Assembly: GCA_023423065.1 (NCBI GenBank)
Contig: JAFAGC010000066.1
Coordinates: 1 to 38,983, forward strand
DNA: 38,983 nucleotides
Source of the DNA: Pseudomonadota bacterium
GTDB taxonomy: Bacteria > Pseudomonadota > Gammaproteobacteria > Steroidobacterales > Steroidobacteraceae
Direction of reading: 5' to 3'
Both the position numbers and the translations under genes were made by a program. Below the pieces are notes generated by a model that did no database searches, was not told the DNA's origin, and saw only the letters and a program-made list of their open reading frames with translations. The first letter of the stretch is position 1. Every line of letters starts with the position of its first letter. Below, piece by piece: positions 17,143-29,123 of the stretch.

Positions 17143-18879
17143 CTACTTCTTGCGCGCCTTGTCCTCTGCCGCGATGCGGCGATTGATGTTCCACTGCTGC
17201 GCGATCGAGAGGCCCGTGTTCGTGACCCAGTAGAGCACCAGGCCCGCCGGGAACAGCGCGAACATGACCGAGAACACGATCGGCATGAACTGGAAGATCT
17301 TCGCCTGCATCGGATCCGGCGGCGGCGGGTTCAGCTTGTACTGCGCCCACATCGCCAGGCCGTTGAGAGCCGGCAGGATGAAGAACGGATCGCGCGCGGA
17401 CAGATCGTTGATCCAGCCGAAGAACGGCGCCTGGCGCATCTCGACGCTCTCGAGCAGCACCCAGTAGAACGCCAGGAACACGGGCATCTGGATCAGCATC
17501 GGCAGACAGCCCGCGAGCGGATTCACCTTCTCCGCGCGGTACAGCTCCATCGTCGCCTGGCCGAGCTTCGCGCGGTCGTCCTTGTAGGTTTCCTGCAGCG
17601 CCTTCATGCGCGGCGCGAGCGCGCGCATGCGCGCCATCGAACGGCCGGCCTTCTCCGACAGCGGATAAAACGCGAGCTTGAGCAGCAAGGTCACGAGGAT
17701 GATCGCGAGACCCCAGTTGCCCACCCAGCTGTGCGCGTGATCGAGCAGCCAGAACAGCGGCTTCGACAGCAGGTGGAGAATTCCGTAGTCGGCGACGCGA
17801 TCGAGCTCGGGATGTAATGCCTGCAGCTGCCGCTGCAGTTTGGGCCCGACGAAAACCGTTTCCTTGATGACGGCGGTCGCGCCCGGCGCGACCGACTCGC
17901 CGTTGGCTTCGAACACGCCGAGGATGAACTGGCGATCGTTCACGCCCAGCGAGAAATCGTATTTGCGCTTCGGATCCGGAACGACGGCGCTTACGAAGTG
18001 ATGCTGAAGTCCCGCGATCCAGCCGTCGACCACGCCCGCGGGCAGCTTCCACTTGTGGGCATCGTCGAGCGGGACCTTGTGGTAGAGATTGTCGTCACCC
18101 GGATTCTTCGGTCCGAAGAACGCGGGACCGCGGAACGAGAAACTCTCGACCTTGAACATCGAGCGTTCGACTTCCGGGTCGGTGCGCACGATGCGCGCAT
18201 ACGAGTGAGCGACCCATGGCGACGTGCCCGCGTTGGCGACCTGGTACTCCAGGCCGACCGCGAAGTTGCCGCGCTGGAAAACGAACGTCTTCGTGACCGT
18301 CACCCCCGCGTCGTCCGTCCAGGTGAGGGGCACGCGCAGTTCCTGCTGGCCGGATGCCAGCGCGTATTTTTCCTGGGCGCTCGAGAACTCCGCGAGGTGG
18401 TTCGGGTAGTTGCCCTCCGGCTTCGCGCCGGTGAGGCCGGACTGCAGGACGTAGGCCGTCGACGGGCTGTCGCGATTGAACAGCACTACGGGGTCGGGCT
18501 GGCCTTTCACCATCGGATAACCGGGCAGCTCGGCGCGGACCAGCGTGCCGCCCTTCAGATCGATTTCGAGCACGAGCACGTCGGTCGTCACGCGAACGAC
18601 GCCGCCGGTCTGCGCTTCGACCGCGGGCGCCACGGACGGCACTTCGGCGGCCGGTGCCGCGGGCGTCGGGATCGCATCGGTCGGCGATGACGTCGGGTTG
18701 GATTGTGCCGCTTGAGGAACAGTATCCGCGGGAGAAGCCGGGATCGTCGCGGATCCGCTGGCAGTCGTGGCCGCATTCGTGGTCGGCTTGGGACCGAAGT
18801 CGATCTGCCATTGCTGGTAGTTCAGGAACAGGGCGAGCGCCAGGCCCAGCCACAGGAAGACGCGAATGTTGTTAGTCAT
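17143..18879 (-). CDS. yidC: YidC, membrane protein insertase
   Basis: A 578-residue Oxa1/YidC/Alb3-family insertase. The start MTNNIRVFLWLGLALALFLN (ATG at 18879) gives the N-terminal membrane helix. A Pro/Ala-rich linker (about 30-90) and the large periplasmic beta-sandwich domain (about 95-355) follow. The conserved C-terminal five-helix insertase core (about 370-570) contains YPLSEKAGRSMARMRALAP and the LPMLIQMPVFLAFYWVL segment, and a basic tail (RRIAAEDKARKK) may contact ribosomes. The yidC start overlaps the end of yidD by eight bases. It sits in the standard rpmH-rnpA-yidD-yidC-mnmE cluster. Confidence 0.97.
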   Translation of the reverse strand: MTNNIRVFLWLGLALALFLNYQQWQIDFGPKPTTNAATTASGSATIPASPADTVPQAAQSNPTSSPTDAIPTPAAPAAEVPSVAPAVEAQTGGVVRVTTDVLVLEIDLKGGTLVRAELPGYPMVKGQPDPVVLFNRDSPSTAYVLQSGLTGAKPEGNYPNHLAEFSSAQEKYALASGQQELRVPLTWTDDAGVTVTKTFVFQRGNFAVGLEYQVANAGTSPWVAHSYARIVRTDPEVERSMFKVESFSFRGPAFFGPKNPGDDNLYHKVPLDDAHKWKLPAGVVDGWIAGLQHHFVSAVVPDPKRKYDFSLGVNDRQFILGVFEANGESVAPGATAVIKETVFVGPKLQRQLQALHPELDRVADYGILHLLSKPLFWLLDHAHSWVGNWGLAIILVTLLLKLAFYPLSEKAGRSMARMRALAPRMKALQETYKDDRAKLGQATMELYRAEKVNPLAGCLPMLIQMPVFLAFYWVLLESVEMRQAPFFGWINDLSARDPFFILPALNGLAMWAQYKLNPPPPDPMQAKIFQFMPIVFSVMFALFPAGLVLYWVTNTGLSIAQQWNINRRIAAEDKARKK

Positions 18880-19105
18880 GGGAATGCTTGTGACAGGCCG
18901 GGACCGGATCGAATCCGCCCTCGTTCCAGGGATGGCAGCGGGATATGCGCTTGATCGTGAGCCAAGCGCCGCGCAGGGCGCCATGCTCCTCGATCGCCTC
19001 GAGCCCGTAATGCGAACACGAGGGATAGAAGCGGCAGCTCGGTCCGAGCAGCGGGCTCAACACCAGCTGGTACGCACGAATCAGGATCTTCAGTACGAAA
19101 CGCAT
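18872..19105 (-). CDS. yidD: YidD, membrane protein insertion efficiency factor
   Basis: A 77-residue protein of the YidD (DUF37) family, a small amphipathic, membrane-associated helper of YidC. The ATG at 19105 (MRFVLKILIRAYQLVLSPLL) is preferred over a start seven codons upstream because the family begins here. The hallmark G-P-S-C-R-F-Y-P-S-C-S-x-Y motif and the following EAIEEHGALRG and RISRCHPWNEGGFDPVP segments are intact. It shares one base with the rnpA stop and overlaps yidC by eight bases. This confirms the operon rnpA-yidD-yidC. Confidence 0.96.
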   Translation of the reverse strand: MRFVLKILIRAYQLVLSPLLGPSCRFYPSCSHYGLEAIEEHGALRGAWLTIKRISRCHPWNEGGFDPVPACHKHSHD

Positions 19106-19473
19106 CAATTTGCGACACGTTGCCAAAGGGCCGCGAGGCTAGCACGCAACGTAGCCGCGGGTGCCTCGCGCGCCGGATTTTTTGCGGCGACCACGATGTC
19201 GACCGGCGGCAGGTCGTGTTGTGCGAGGCGGAAGCTTTCACGCACCAGGCGGCGCACTTTGTTGCGCGCCACTGCGGATCCCATGGTTTTTATCGCGACG
19301 GCGAGGCCGATGCGGGGATGATCGAGACCATTGGGCTTGATGCGTAATCCGAAGTACCGGTCATCGACCCGGCGACCTCCGGCGTAGATCGCATCGAATT
19401 GCAATTTGCTGCGCAGGCGCAGCTTGGTGCCGAACCGCAATCGTCTGGCGCTGGGCTTGGGGCTGGGCTCCAT
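19105..19473 (-). CDS. rnpA: RnpA, protein component of ribonuclease P
   Basis: A 122-residue basic protein that binds the RNase P RNA and helps it remove 5' leaders from pre-tRNAs. The conserved RNR helix is R70-N-K-V-R-R-L-V-R-E-S-F81, preceded by the central-cleft strands (R-I-G-L-A-V and so on). The N-terminus, rich in Arg and Pro (about 1-20), is slightly longer than in E. coli. It lies 30 bases after rpmH and overlaps the yidD start by one base. Confidence 0.95.
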   Translation of the reverse strand: MEPSPKPSARRLRFGTKLRLRSKLQFDAIYAGGRRVDDRYFGLRIKPNGLDHPRIGLAVAIKTMGSAVARNKVRRLVRESFRLAQHDLPPVDIVVAAKNPAREAPAATLRASLAALWQRVAN

Positions 19474-19503
19474 GGCGGCCCGCGCTCACACGACGCTTGC
19501 GCG

Positions 19504-19638
19504 TCAGGGAACGATCTTCTTGCGTCCCTTGGAACGGCGGCGCGCGAGAACCTTCTGACCGCCGGCGGTTTTCATGCGTGCGCGAAATCCGGTGGCGCGT
19601 TTGCGCTTGATCTTGCTCGGCTGATAAGTGCGTTTCAT
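19504..19638 (-). CDS. rpmH: Ribosomal protein L34
   Basis: A 44-residue very basic protein of the large ribosomal subunit, translated here as MKRTYQPSKIKRKRATGFRA through to KGRKKIVP. The family pattern (K-R-T-Y-Q-P-S, H/F-G-F-R-x-R-M, G-R-x-V-L-x-x-R-R-x-K-G-R) is complete. It is the first gene of the leftward rpmH-rnpA-yidD-yidC-mnmE group and lies back to back with dnaA, the standard gammaproteobacterial arrangement. Confidence 0.97.
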   Translation of the reverse strand: MKRTYQPSKIKRKRATGFRARMKTAGGQKVLARRRSKGRKKIVP

Positions 19639-19684
19639 GATGACCGGCCCCGAAGCCGCTGATCTCTCGAAAAAAAGGGCGGGA

Positions 19685-19714
19685 AGGGTACGCAGCGGGC
19701 CCTGTGGGTGTCAA
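19685..19714 (-). promoter_or_regulatory. Probable rpmH promoter
   Basis: A consensus TTGACA (-35, minus strand, 19709-19714), an 18-base spacer and TACCCT (-10, 19685-19690). Transcription would start about 40 bases before the rpmH ATG. The -35 is perfect, the -10 is weak. Confidence 0.55.
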
Positions 19715-19801
19715 TACAAACCCCCTCCAGATCGGGCAACGGAACGGCTAGACTTCGCACCCCCTTTTTCCCCGCCCCCAAGAGACGGAACGACACCCAG
19801 C

Positions 19802-21190
19802 GTGAACGCAGCCTCGCGTCCTTCGACTTCGGCGGAAGCCACGACCGCGGACAGTGGTCTGTGGGCGCGCTGCGTGCGCGCGCTCGAAGAAGAATTGCCG
19901 GGCGAGCAGTTCAATACCTGGGTGCGTCCGCTGCAGGCCGTCGAGAGCAGCGGCTCGCTGAAGCTCCTGGCCCCCAACCGTTTCGCCGTCGACTGGGTCA
20001 ACGCGCATTTATTGTCGCGTCTGGGCGAGATCGTGCGCCGCTTCGTCGAGGGCGACGCGCCCATCGTCACGGTGGAAGTCGGGTCTCGTCCGGTGGACAA
20101 CATCCGGCCGGCGGACGTCGAAGCCCATCCTCCGGTAACCCGGCCCAAGCGCAGCGAGGGCATCGTCGTCGGAGTCCGGTTGAATCCGGATTTCACGTTC
20201 GACGGGTTCGTCGAGGGCAAGAGCAATCAGCTCGCGAAGGCGGCGGCCCTGCAGGTCGCCGAGAATCCCGGCCGCGCGTACAACCCGCTGTTCATCTACG
20301 GCGGTGTCGGTCTCGGCAAGACACACCTGATGCAGGCCGTGGGTCACGCGATCAAGGCGCGCGATTCCGAAGCGCGTGTCGCGTACATCCATTCCGAGCG
20401 ATTCGTGAGCGACATGGTCATCGCGCTCCAGCACAACAAGATGAACGAGTTCAAGACGGCGTATCGCTCGCTCGACGCGCTCTTGATCGACGACATCCAG
20501 TTCTTCGCGAACAAGGACCGCTCGCAGGAAGAATTTTTTCACACGTTCAACGCGCTGCTCGAAGGGCAGCAGCAGGTGATCGTCACGTGCGACCGATATC
20601 CGAAGGAAGTGTCGGGTCTCGAAGAACGCTTGAAATCCCGCTTCGGATGGGGCCTCACGGTCGCGATCGAACCGCCCGAGCTCGAGACTTGCGTGGCGAT
20701 CCTGATCGGCAAGGCGCAGGCCGCGAACGTGCAGCTTCCCGAAGAAGTCGCGTTCTTCATCGCGAAACGCATTCGCTCCAATGTCCGCGAGCTCGAAGGC
20801 GCGTTGAAACGCGTGGTCGCGAACTCGCGTTTCACGGGCCGTCCGATCACGCTCGAATTCACCAAGGAAGCGTTGAAAGACCTGCTGACTTTGCAGGCGA
20901 AATTGATCACTATCGAAAACATTCAGAAGACGGTGGCTGACTACTACAAAGTGCGCGTCGCAGATCTGTTATCCAAACGCCGTAGTCGCTCCATCGCTCG
21001 TCCGCGCCAGGTTGCGATGGCGCTCGCGAAAGAATTGACGACTCACAGCCTGCCGGAGATCGGCGATGCGTTTGGCGGGCGGGATCACACCACCGTGCTG
21101 CATGCCTGCGGTCGCATCAAGGACTTGCGCGTCGCCGAGCAGCGCGTCGGTGAGGACTATCAAAACCTGTTGAGAACCCTGACGGGATGA
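19802..21190 (+). CDS. dnaA: DnaA, chromosomal replication initiator
   Basis: A 462-residue AAA+ initiator that binds DnaA boxes and melts oriC. The GTG at 19802 is chosen because the family's N-terminal domain I (LWARCVRALEEELPGEQFNT, WVRPL) starts soon after; the frame is open further upstream but no homologous sequence is there. Domain III has Walker A G167-G-V-G-L-G-K-T174 and Walker B L-L-I-D230-D231. Domain IV carries the DNA-binding signature F-G-G-R-D428-H429-T-T-V-L-H-A. A short linker (about 90-125) is rich in Pro and charged residues. It is the first gene of dnaA-dnaN-recF-gyrB, with a probable oriC between it and dnaN. Confidence 0.97.
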   Translation: MNAASRPSTSAEATTADSGLWARCVRALEEELPGEQFNTWVRPLQAVESSGSLKLLAPNRFAVDWVNAHLLSRLGEIVRRFVEGDAPIVTVEVGSRPVDNIRPADVEAHPPVTRPKRSEGIVVGVRLNPDFTFDGFVEGKSNQLAKAAALQVAENPGRAYNPLFIYGGVGLGKTHLMQAVGHAIKARDSEARVAYIHSERFVSDMVIALQHNKMNEFKTAYRSLDALLIDDIQFFANKDRSQEEFFHTFNALLEGQQQVIVTCDRYPKEVSGLEERLKSRFGWGLTVAIEPPELETCVAILIGKAQAANVQLPEEVAFFIAKRIRSNVRELEGALKRVVANSRFTGRPITLEFTKEALKDLLTLQAKLITIENIQKTVADYYKVRVADLLSKRRSRSIARPRQVAMALAKELTTHSLPEIGDAFGGRDHTTVLHACGRIKDLRVAEQRVGEDYQNLLRTLTG

Positions 21191-21396
21191 CGGTGGAAAG
21201 CTTGTGGATACTTTTGGGGACAATTTCATCCACAGGTCCCACACAGCGTACCTTCAGGCTGTGGGTAAGTTGATTCAGGGAGTTCGTTGAGTGCAAATGT
21301 CTGATGGGTCTGTAGGAATCCGTGTAATCCCCGTCGTCCACAGGCTCTATAGCTGCTACTACTGACTTTAAATCCTTAAGAACAGAAGGCATCCGC
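21191..21396. other. oriC: Probable oriC between dnaA and dnaN
   Basis: A 206-base spacer with four DnaA-box-like sites. They are 21203-21211 (TGTGGATAC, 8/9 of the inverse consensus TGTGGATAA), 21226-21234 (TCATCCACA, 8/9 of TTATCCACA), 21260-21268 (TGTGGGTAA, 8/9) and 21334-21342 (TCGTCCACA, 7/9). The right end (about 21363-21385, ACTTTAAATCCTTAAGAAC) is clearly AT-rich in a GC-rich genome and could be the unwinding element. The rpmH-dnaA spacer shows no comparable boxes. The dnaN promoter must also lie here. Confidence 0.75.
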
Positions 21397-22494
21397 ATGA
21401 AGCTGTCCGCGACCCGTGAGGAAATCCTCGCCCCTTTGCAAAGTGTCATTGGCGTCGTCGAACGTCGGCAAACGATGCCCGTTCTCTCCAATGTCCTGCT
21501 GGCTGCGCGCAATAACCGCATCAGCATCACGGGCACGGATCTCGAGGTTGAACTGGTTGCTTCGAGCGCCTGCCAGGTGCAGCAGCCGGGGGACATCACT
21601 GTCCCGGGCCGCAAGCTGCTGGATATCTTCCGTGCATTGCCGGAGAAAACACAGGTAACGGTTGCGACCGACGGTGAACGTGTGTCGATCAAGGCCGGAA
21701 AGTCGCGGTTCACGCTGTCCTGTCTGCCCGCTTCGGAGTTTCCGGTCGTCGATGAGATCAATGCCCAGCAGACGCTTACCCTCGCCCAGGGAGATTTTCG
21801 GCGTTTGATCGACAAGACGCACTTTTCGATGGCGCAGCAAGACGTTCGCTACTATTTGAACGGACTTCTGCTCGAAACCGATGGCAAGACGCTGCGCGCG
21901 GTCGCCACGGATGGGCATCGCCTGGCGCTGTCCGAGGCCGAGCTCGAATCGAAGGCCAAGAACAATCAGCAGGTGATCCTGCCGCGCAAGGGTGTGCTCG
22001 AGCTGCAGCGCATCCTGGGTGGAGACGGCAATGTGGATCTGGCCATCGGTTCCAGCCACGTTCGTGCTCAGATCGGCGACATTCGCTTCACTTCGAAGCT
22101 GATTGACGGTCGGTTCCCCGAATATGGTCGTGTTATCCCGACGAACCCGACCAAGGAGGTCGAGGCGGATCGCGAAGGCCTGCGCCAGGCACTGCAGCGT
22201 ACCGCGATTCTCTCGAACGAGAAGTACCGCGGAGTTCGCATCAATTTGAAGCCCGATCTCGTCACGATCCAGGCACATAACCCCGAACAGGAAGAAGCCG
22301 AAGACCAGGTCGAGGTCACTTACAAAGGCGACGAGGTCGAGATCGGCTTCAACGTGACCTACCTGCTCGATGCCCTGGCCGCCGTCGATTCGGAGAAGGT
22401 CGTGCTGGGGCTCACGGACGGGAACAGCAGTTGCCTCGTACGCGCTTCGGGCACGCCGAATTCGAAGTACGTCGTCATGCCGATGCGTCTCTGA
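21397..22494 (+). CDS. dnaN: DNA polymerase III beta subunit (sliding clamp)
   Basis: A 365-residue sliding clamp that tethers DNA polymerases to the template. The start MKLSATREEILAPLQSVIGV and the end SSKYVVMPMRL-type terminus (here NSKYVVMPMRL) match the family exactly. Three repeats of the clamp fold are apparent by length (three domains of about 120 residues). AGAAGG about nine bases upstream is the likely ribosome binding site. It is followed after 21 bases by recF. Confidence 0.97.
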   Translation: MKLSATREEILAPLQSVIGVVERRQTMPVLSNVLLAARNNRISITGTDLEVELVASSACQVQQPGDITVPGRKLLDIFRALPEKTQVTVATDGERVSIKAGKSRFTLSCLPASEFPVVDEINAQQTLTLAQGDFRRLIDKTHFSMAQQDVRYYLNGLLLETDGKTLRAVATDGHRLALSEAELESKAKNNQQVILPRKGVLELQRILGGDGNVDLAIGSSHVRAQIGDIRFTSKLIDGRFPEYGRVIPTNPTKEVEADREGLRQALQRTAILSNEKYRGVRINLKPDLVTIQAHNPEQEEAEDQVEVTYKGDEVEIGFNVTYLLDALAAVDSEKVVLGLTDGNSSCLVRASGTPNSKYVVMPMRL

Positions 22495-22515
22495 CGCCCC
22501 GCGCCGCGGCTTTGC

Positions 22516-23574
22516 ATGTCGCTTGCCGAGCTGCGGATTCAGAATCTCCGCTGCGTTGAATCCGCGGAGCTCCGGTTTGCGCCGGAGCTTAACCTCATCG
22601 CCGGCGAGAACGGCGCCGGCAAGACTTCCATTCTGGAAGCCATCTTTCTGCTCGGGCGCGGCCGCTCGTTCCGGACTCGAAGCAGCGAGCGACTCATCCG
22701 TCATGGCCAGGCTGCGCTGACCGTATTCGGTCGCACCGACGATCAGCCGCCACAGCAGGCCGGAATCGAAATCTCGTCTGACGGCGGCACGCGCGCGCGC
22801 ATAAACGGTGAGAACGCGCCATCCTTGCTGGCGCTGTCGGGGGTGCTCCCGGTTCAGGCCATCGATCCCGAGATTCACAAGCTCGTTGACCAGGGACCGG
22901 AGCGACGCCGACGCTGGCTGGACTGGCTGGTGTTCCACGTGGAACCAAGCTTCGGGGCCCACTGGGCCCGATACAGTCGAGCGCTCAAACAGCGCAACGC
23001 GGCGCTGCGCTCTGGGGTGGGGGATGTCTCGGCCTGGGATGCCGAGCTGATCCGAAATGGGGAGGCCATGACCGAAGCGCGGCAGAAAACCGTCGAACGG
23101 CTGGCGCCGCGGCTCGAGCGAACCTTCGAACGCTTCGGTGGGCTCGGAGTGACCGCGAGCTTTACGACGGGGTGGGCCGCGGGTACGTCGCTCCAGGATT
23201 CCCTACGTACCCACCTAGAAGGCGATCGTGCGCGGGGCACGACGTCCTCGGGCCCGCACCGCGCCGACGTGACTCTGCGTCGTAGCGGGCGTATTGCCCG
23301 CGAGACGCTCTCCCGCGGGCAACAGAAGCTGACGGCCGTGGCGATGATCGTCTCGCAGATGCAGCTCCTGCAGGACGAGCTCGGGTTGCGCGCGACCTTG
23401 CTTCTTGACGATCCCGCCGCCGAGCTGGACGACAGAAACCTGCACCGTCTGTTCGACGAATTGAGCTCTCTTCGCTGCCAGATGATCGCGACTTCGTTGA
23501 CTCCGGAAACCGCGCTTTTCCAGGCGCCAAAGGCCACGTTTCACGTGGAACAAGGGCGTGTGAAACAGCTATAA
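22516..23574 (+). CDS. recF: RecF, recombination mediator ATPase
   Basis: A 352-residue SMC-like ATPase that helps load RecA at single-strand gaps. Walker A is G30-E-N-G-A-G-K-T-S38, the ABC-type signature is L-S-R-G-Q-Q-K-L, and Walker B is L-L-L-D-D-P-A-A-E-L-D-D. The family segments GENAPSLLALSGVLPVQAID and RRRWLDWLVFHVEPSF are present. Two parS-like palindromes lie within the coding sequence (22931-22946 and 23537-23552). Both encode F-H-V-E, so the DNA signal is carried without breaking the protein. The stop overlaps the probable gyrB -10 element. Confidence 0.95.
   Translation: MSLAELRIQNLRCVESAELRFAPELNLIAGENGAGKTSILEAIFLLGRGRSFRTRSSERLIRHGQAALTVFGRTDDQPPQQAGIEISSDGGTRARINGENAPSLLALSGVLPVQAIDPEIHKLVDQGPERRRRWLDWLVFHVEPSFGAHWARYSRALKQRNAALRSGVGDVSAWDAELIRNGEAMTEARQKTVERLAPRLERTFERFGGLGVTASFTTGWAAGTSLQDSLRTHLEGDRARGTTSSGPHRADVTLRRSGRIARETLSRGQQKLTAVAMIVSQMQLLQDELGLRATLLLDDPAAELDDRNLHRLFDELSSLRCQMIATSLTPETALFQAPKATFHVEQGRVKQL
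22931..22946. promoter_or_regulatory. parS: parS-like ParB binding site 1
   Basis: TGTTCCACGTGGAACC matches the Pseudomonas-type parS palindrome TGTTCCACGTGGAACA at 15 of 16 bases and lies inside recF, about 1.6 kb from the probable oriC. Known parS sites nucleate ParB for chromosome segregation and cluster near oriC. Confidence 0.8.
23537..23552. promoter_or_regulatory. parS: parS-like ParB binding site 2
   Basis: CGTTTCACGTGGAACA matches TGTTTCACGTGAAACA at 14 of 16 bases. It lies at the end of recF and covers the place of the gyrB -35 region, 18 bases before the -10. Confidence 0.7.
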
Positions 23575-23575
23575 T
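23546..23575 (+). promoter_or_regulatory. Probable gyrB promoter
   Basis: A perfect TATAAT at 23570-23575 lies 25 bases before the gyrB ATG, with a weak TGGAAC (23546-23551) 18 bases upstream as -35. The -35 sits inside the second parS-like site, so ParB binding could affect gyrB transcription. Confidence 0.6.
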
Positions 23576-23600
23576 TTCGGCCCGTTTTTCCGAGTCAGTC

Positions 23601-27725
<4,125 letters not shown>

Positions 27726-27761
27726 CTATCTTGCGACCTCGCTTCTCCGGATCGGAAAACC

Positions 27762-28088
27762 ATGGCGAAGAAGTCGGTCCCGGAGAAGCGATCAGAGGTC
27801 ATCCGTGGCTTCACGATCAAGTATCACGCGAACGGCAAGACTCGCTGGTCCAAAGGGAAGATCGTAGACGGCCAGCCCCAAGGGTATTGGGAGTGGTATC
27901 GGCCTGACGGCACGCGCAAGAGGTCGGGCCATTTCGAGAAGGGCGAACCCGTGGGCGCGTGGACGACCTACGACGCACGCGGACAGGTTTACAAGATCAC
28001 CGAGAAGAAGTCGTCGACCTTACCCGCCCGACGCGAGAGTGTCGGCCGCCAGAAAGCGAAGCGCCCCGCCACGAAGCGCACGGGATAA
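27762..28088 (+). CDS. MORN/YwqK-like repeat protein
   Basis: A 108-residue protein with MORN-type repeats: GFTIKYHANGKTRWSKGKI, then GQPQGYWEWYRPDGTRKRSG, then HFEKGEPVGAWTTYDARGQ. Such YwqK-like repeats form short beta-hairpins; in databases they are often labelled 'antitoxin' with little evidence. The N-terminus (MAKKSVPEKRSE) and the C-terminal ~25 residues are basic and may bind nucleic acid. It starts 37 bases after gyrB. Function is unknown. Confidence 0.75.
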   Translation: MAKKSVPEKRSEVIRGFTIKYHANGKTRWSKGKIVDGQPQGYWEWYRPDGTRKRSGHFEKGEPVGAWTTYDARGQVYKITEKKSSTLPARRESVGRQKAKRPATKRTG

Positions 28089-28174
28089 GACGCCCGCCAC
28101 CACCCGTTCGACGTCCAGCCCGGCAAACAAGATGTACCTCGAGCCCGGGAAGCGCGTGCGCATTGGGTAGCGCG

Positions 28175-28180
28175 GTATAG
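28175..28180 (+). promoter_or_regulatory. Possible -10 element for the DUF1801 pair
   Basis: TATAGT at 28175-28180 is eight bases before the ATG at 28189. Transcription would start at or within a few bases of the start codon, giving a leaderless or nearly leaderless mRNA. No good -35 is seen. Confidence 0.35.
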
Positions 28181-28188
28181 TGCGGGCC

Positions 28189-28572
28189 ATGCCCGCCAAG
28201 GCGAAAAAGAAGACAACGGCCGCAACGAAGGACTGGCGTGATGAGACAGTCGCGCGCATGCGCGCGCTGATCCTCGCGGCCGATCCGAAGATCGTCGAAG
28301 AGCGGAAATGGAAAAAGCCGTCCAACCCCGCCGGCGTTCCCACCTTCTCGCGCGATGGCATCATCTGCACGCTCGAGACTTACAAGAACGCCGTGAAACT
28401 CACGTTCGCGAACGGCGCGAGCCTTTCGGATCCGAAGCGGTTGTTCAACGCGGGGCTCGAAGGAAACCTGCGCCGAGCGATCGACCTGGCACAAGGCGAC
28501 TCGGTCGACGCGACGGCATTCAAGGCATTGATCAAGGCCGCGGTGAAGCGTAATGGCGCAGCAAAAAAGTAA
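28189..28572 (+). CDS. DUF1801-family protein
   Basis: A 127-residue protein. A Lys-rich tail (AKAKKKTTAATKD) precedes a compact domain with VEERKWKKPSNPAGVPTFSRDG, ICTLETYKNAVKLTFANGA and PKRLFNAGLEG, which match the DUF1801 (YdhG-like) family, a frataxin-like fold sometimes called an iron chaperone. The ATG at 28189 is chosen over a GTG three codons upstream because it lies after the -10-like TATAGT. It overlaps the next DUF1801 gene by 20 bases, so the two are one transcript and perhaps a duplicated pair. Confidence 0.75.
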   Translation: MPAKAKKKTTAATKDWRDETVARMRALILAADPKIVEERKWKKPSNPAGVPTFSRDGIICTLETYKNAVKLTFANGASLSDPKRLFNAGLEGNLRRAIDLAQGDSVDATAFKALIKAAVKRNGAAKK

Positions 28573-29074
28573 GGCCGCGGCAAAGGCCAGGGTGAAATCG
28601 AAAAGCGGGTCGCGCAAGCAAGGGACGCGGAAGTCGCCGATGAAGAAGGCGGCGCCCCCACGCGCGAAGAGCAACAAAGTCGTCCTTCTCTCGGGCGGCA
28701 ACCCGCAGATTCCCAAGGGCGATGGCGACGCGCCGGTGCAGGCGTACATCGCGGCGATGCCGGCTTGGAAGAGCGGCATCGGCAGACGTGTCGACGCGAT
28801 CGTCGCGCGTACGGTCCCCGAGGTGCGCAAGGCCGTGAAATGGAACTCGCCGTTCTACGGCGTCGAAGGCAAGGGCTGGTTTCTCGCCATGCACGTGTTC
28901 ACGCAATTCGTGCGCATCACCTTCTTCAAGGGAGCAGCGCTCGAGCCTCTGCCTCCGGGCTCCAGCAAGGTCAAGGACGTCCGCTACTACGACATCCGCG
29001 AGAACGCCTTCGACGAGAAGCAGATGGCCAGTTGGGTGAAGCAGGCCACCGCGGTTCCAGGCTGGCTCGCCTGA
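28553..29074 (+). CDS. DUF1801-family protein (second copy)
   Basis: A 173-residue protein overlapping the previous gene by 20 bases. A long Lys/Arg/Ala-rich N-terminus (about 1-45) leads into a DUF1801 domain: VQAYIAAMPAWKSGIGRRVD, then VRKAVKWNSPFYGVEGKGWF, ITFFKGAAL and KVKDVRYYDIRE. The K-W-x-x-P-F-Y-G pattern is the family core. The basic tail is odd for a frataxin-like protein and resembles a nucleoid-associated or RNA-binding tail. Function is unknown. Confidence 0.78.
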   Translation: MAQQKSKAAAKARVKSKSGSRKQGTRKSPMKKAAPPRAKSNKVVLLSGGNPQIPKGDGDAPVQAYIAAMPAWKSGIGRRVDAIVARTVPEVRKAVKWNSPFYGVEGKGWFLAMHVFTQFVRITFFKGAALEPLPPGSSKVKDVRYYDIRENAFDEKQMASWVKQATAVPGWLA

Positions 29075-29082
29075 CAGGAAAA

Positions 29083-29101
29083 CCTCCCCGGGGGTGGGAG
29101 G
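29083..29101. repeat. GC-rich hairpin after the DUF1801 pair
   Basis: CCTCCC (29083-29088) pairs with GGGAGG (29096-29101) around a 7-base loop, directly after the second DUF1801 gene. There is no T-tract, so termination is only possible. Confidence 0.4.
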
Positions 29102-29123
29102 ATTCGCCGGCTCGTGACAGTAT

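Noticed and set aside
19639..19801. rpmH-dnaA spacer as the origin
   Set aside because: No DnaA-box-like site within two mismatches of the consensus was found; the boxes are between dnaA and dnaN.
27762..28088. MORN-like protein as an antitoxin
   Set aside because: The YwqK 'antitoxin' label is weak and no toxin gene is beside it.
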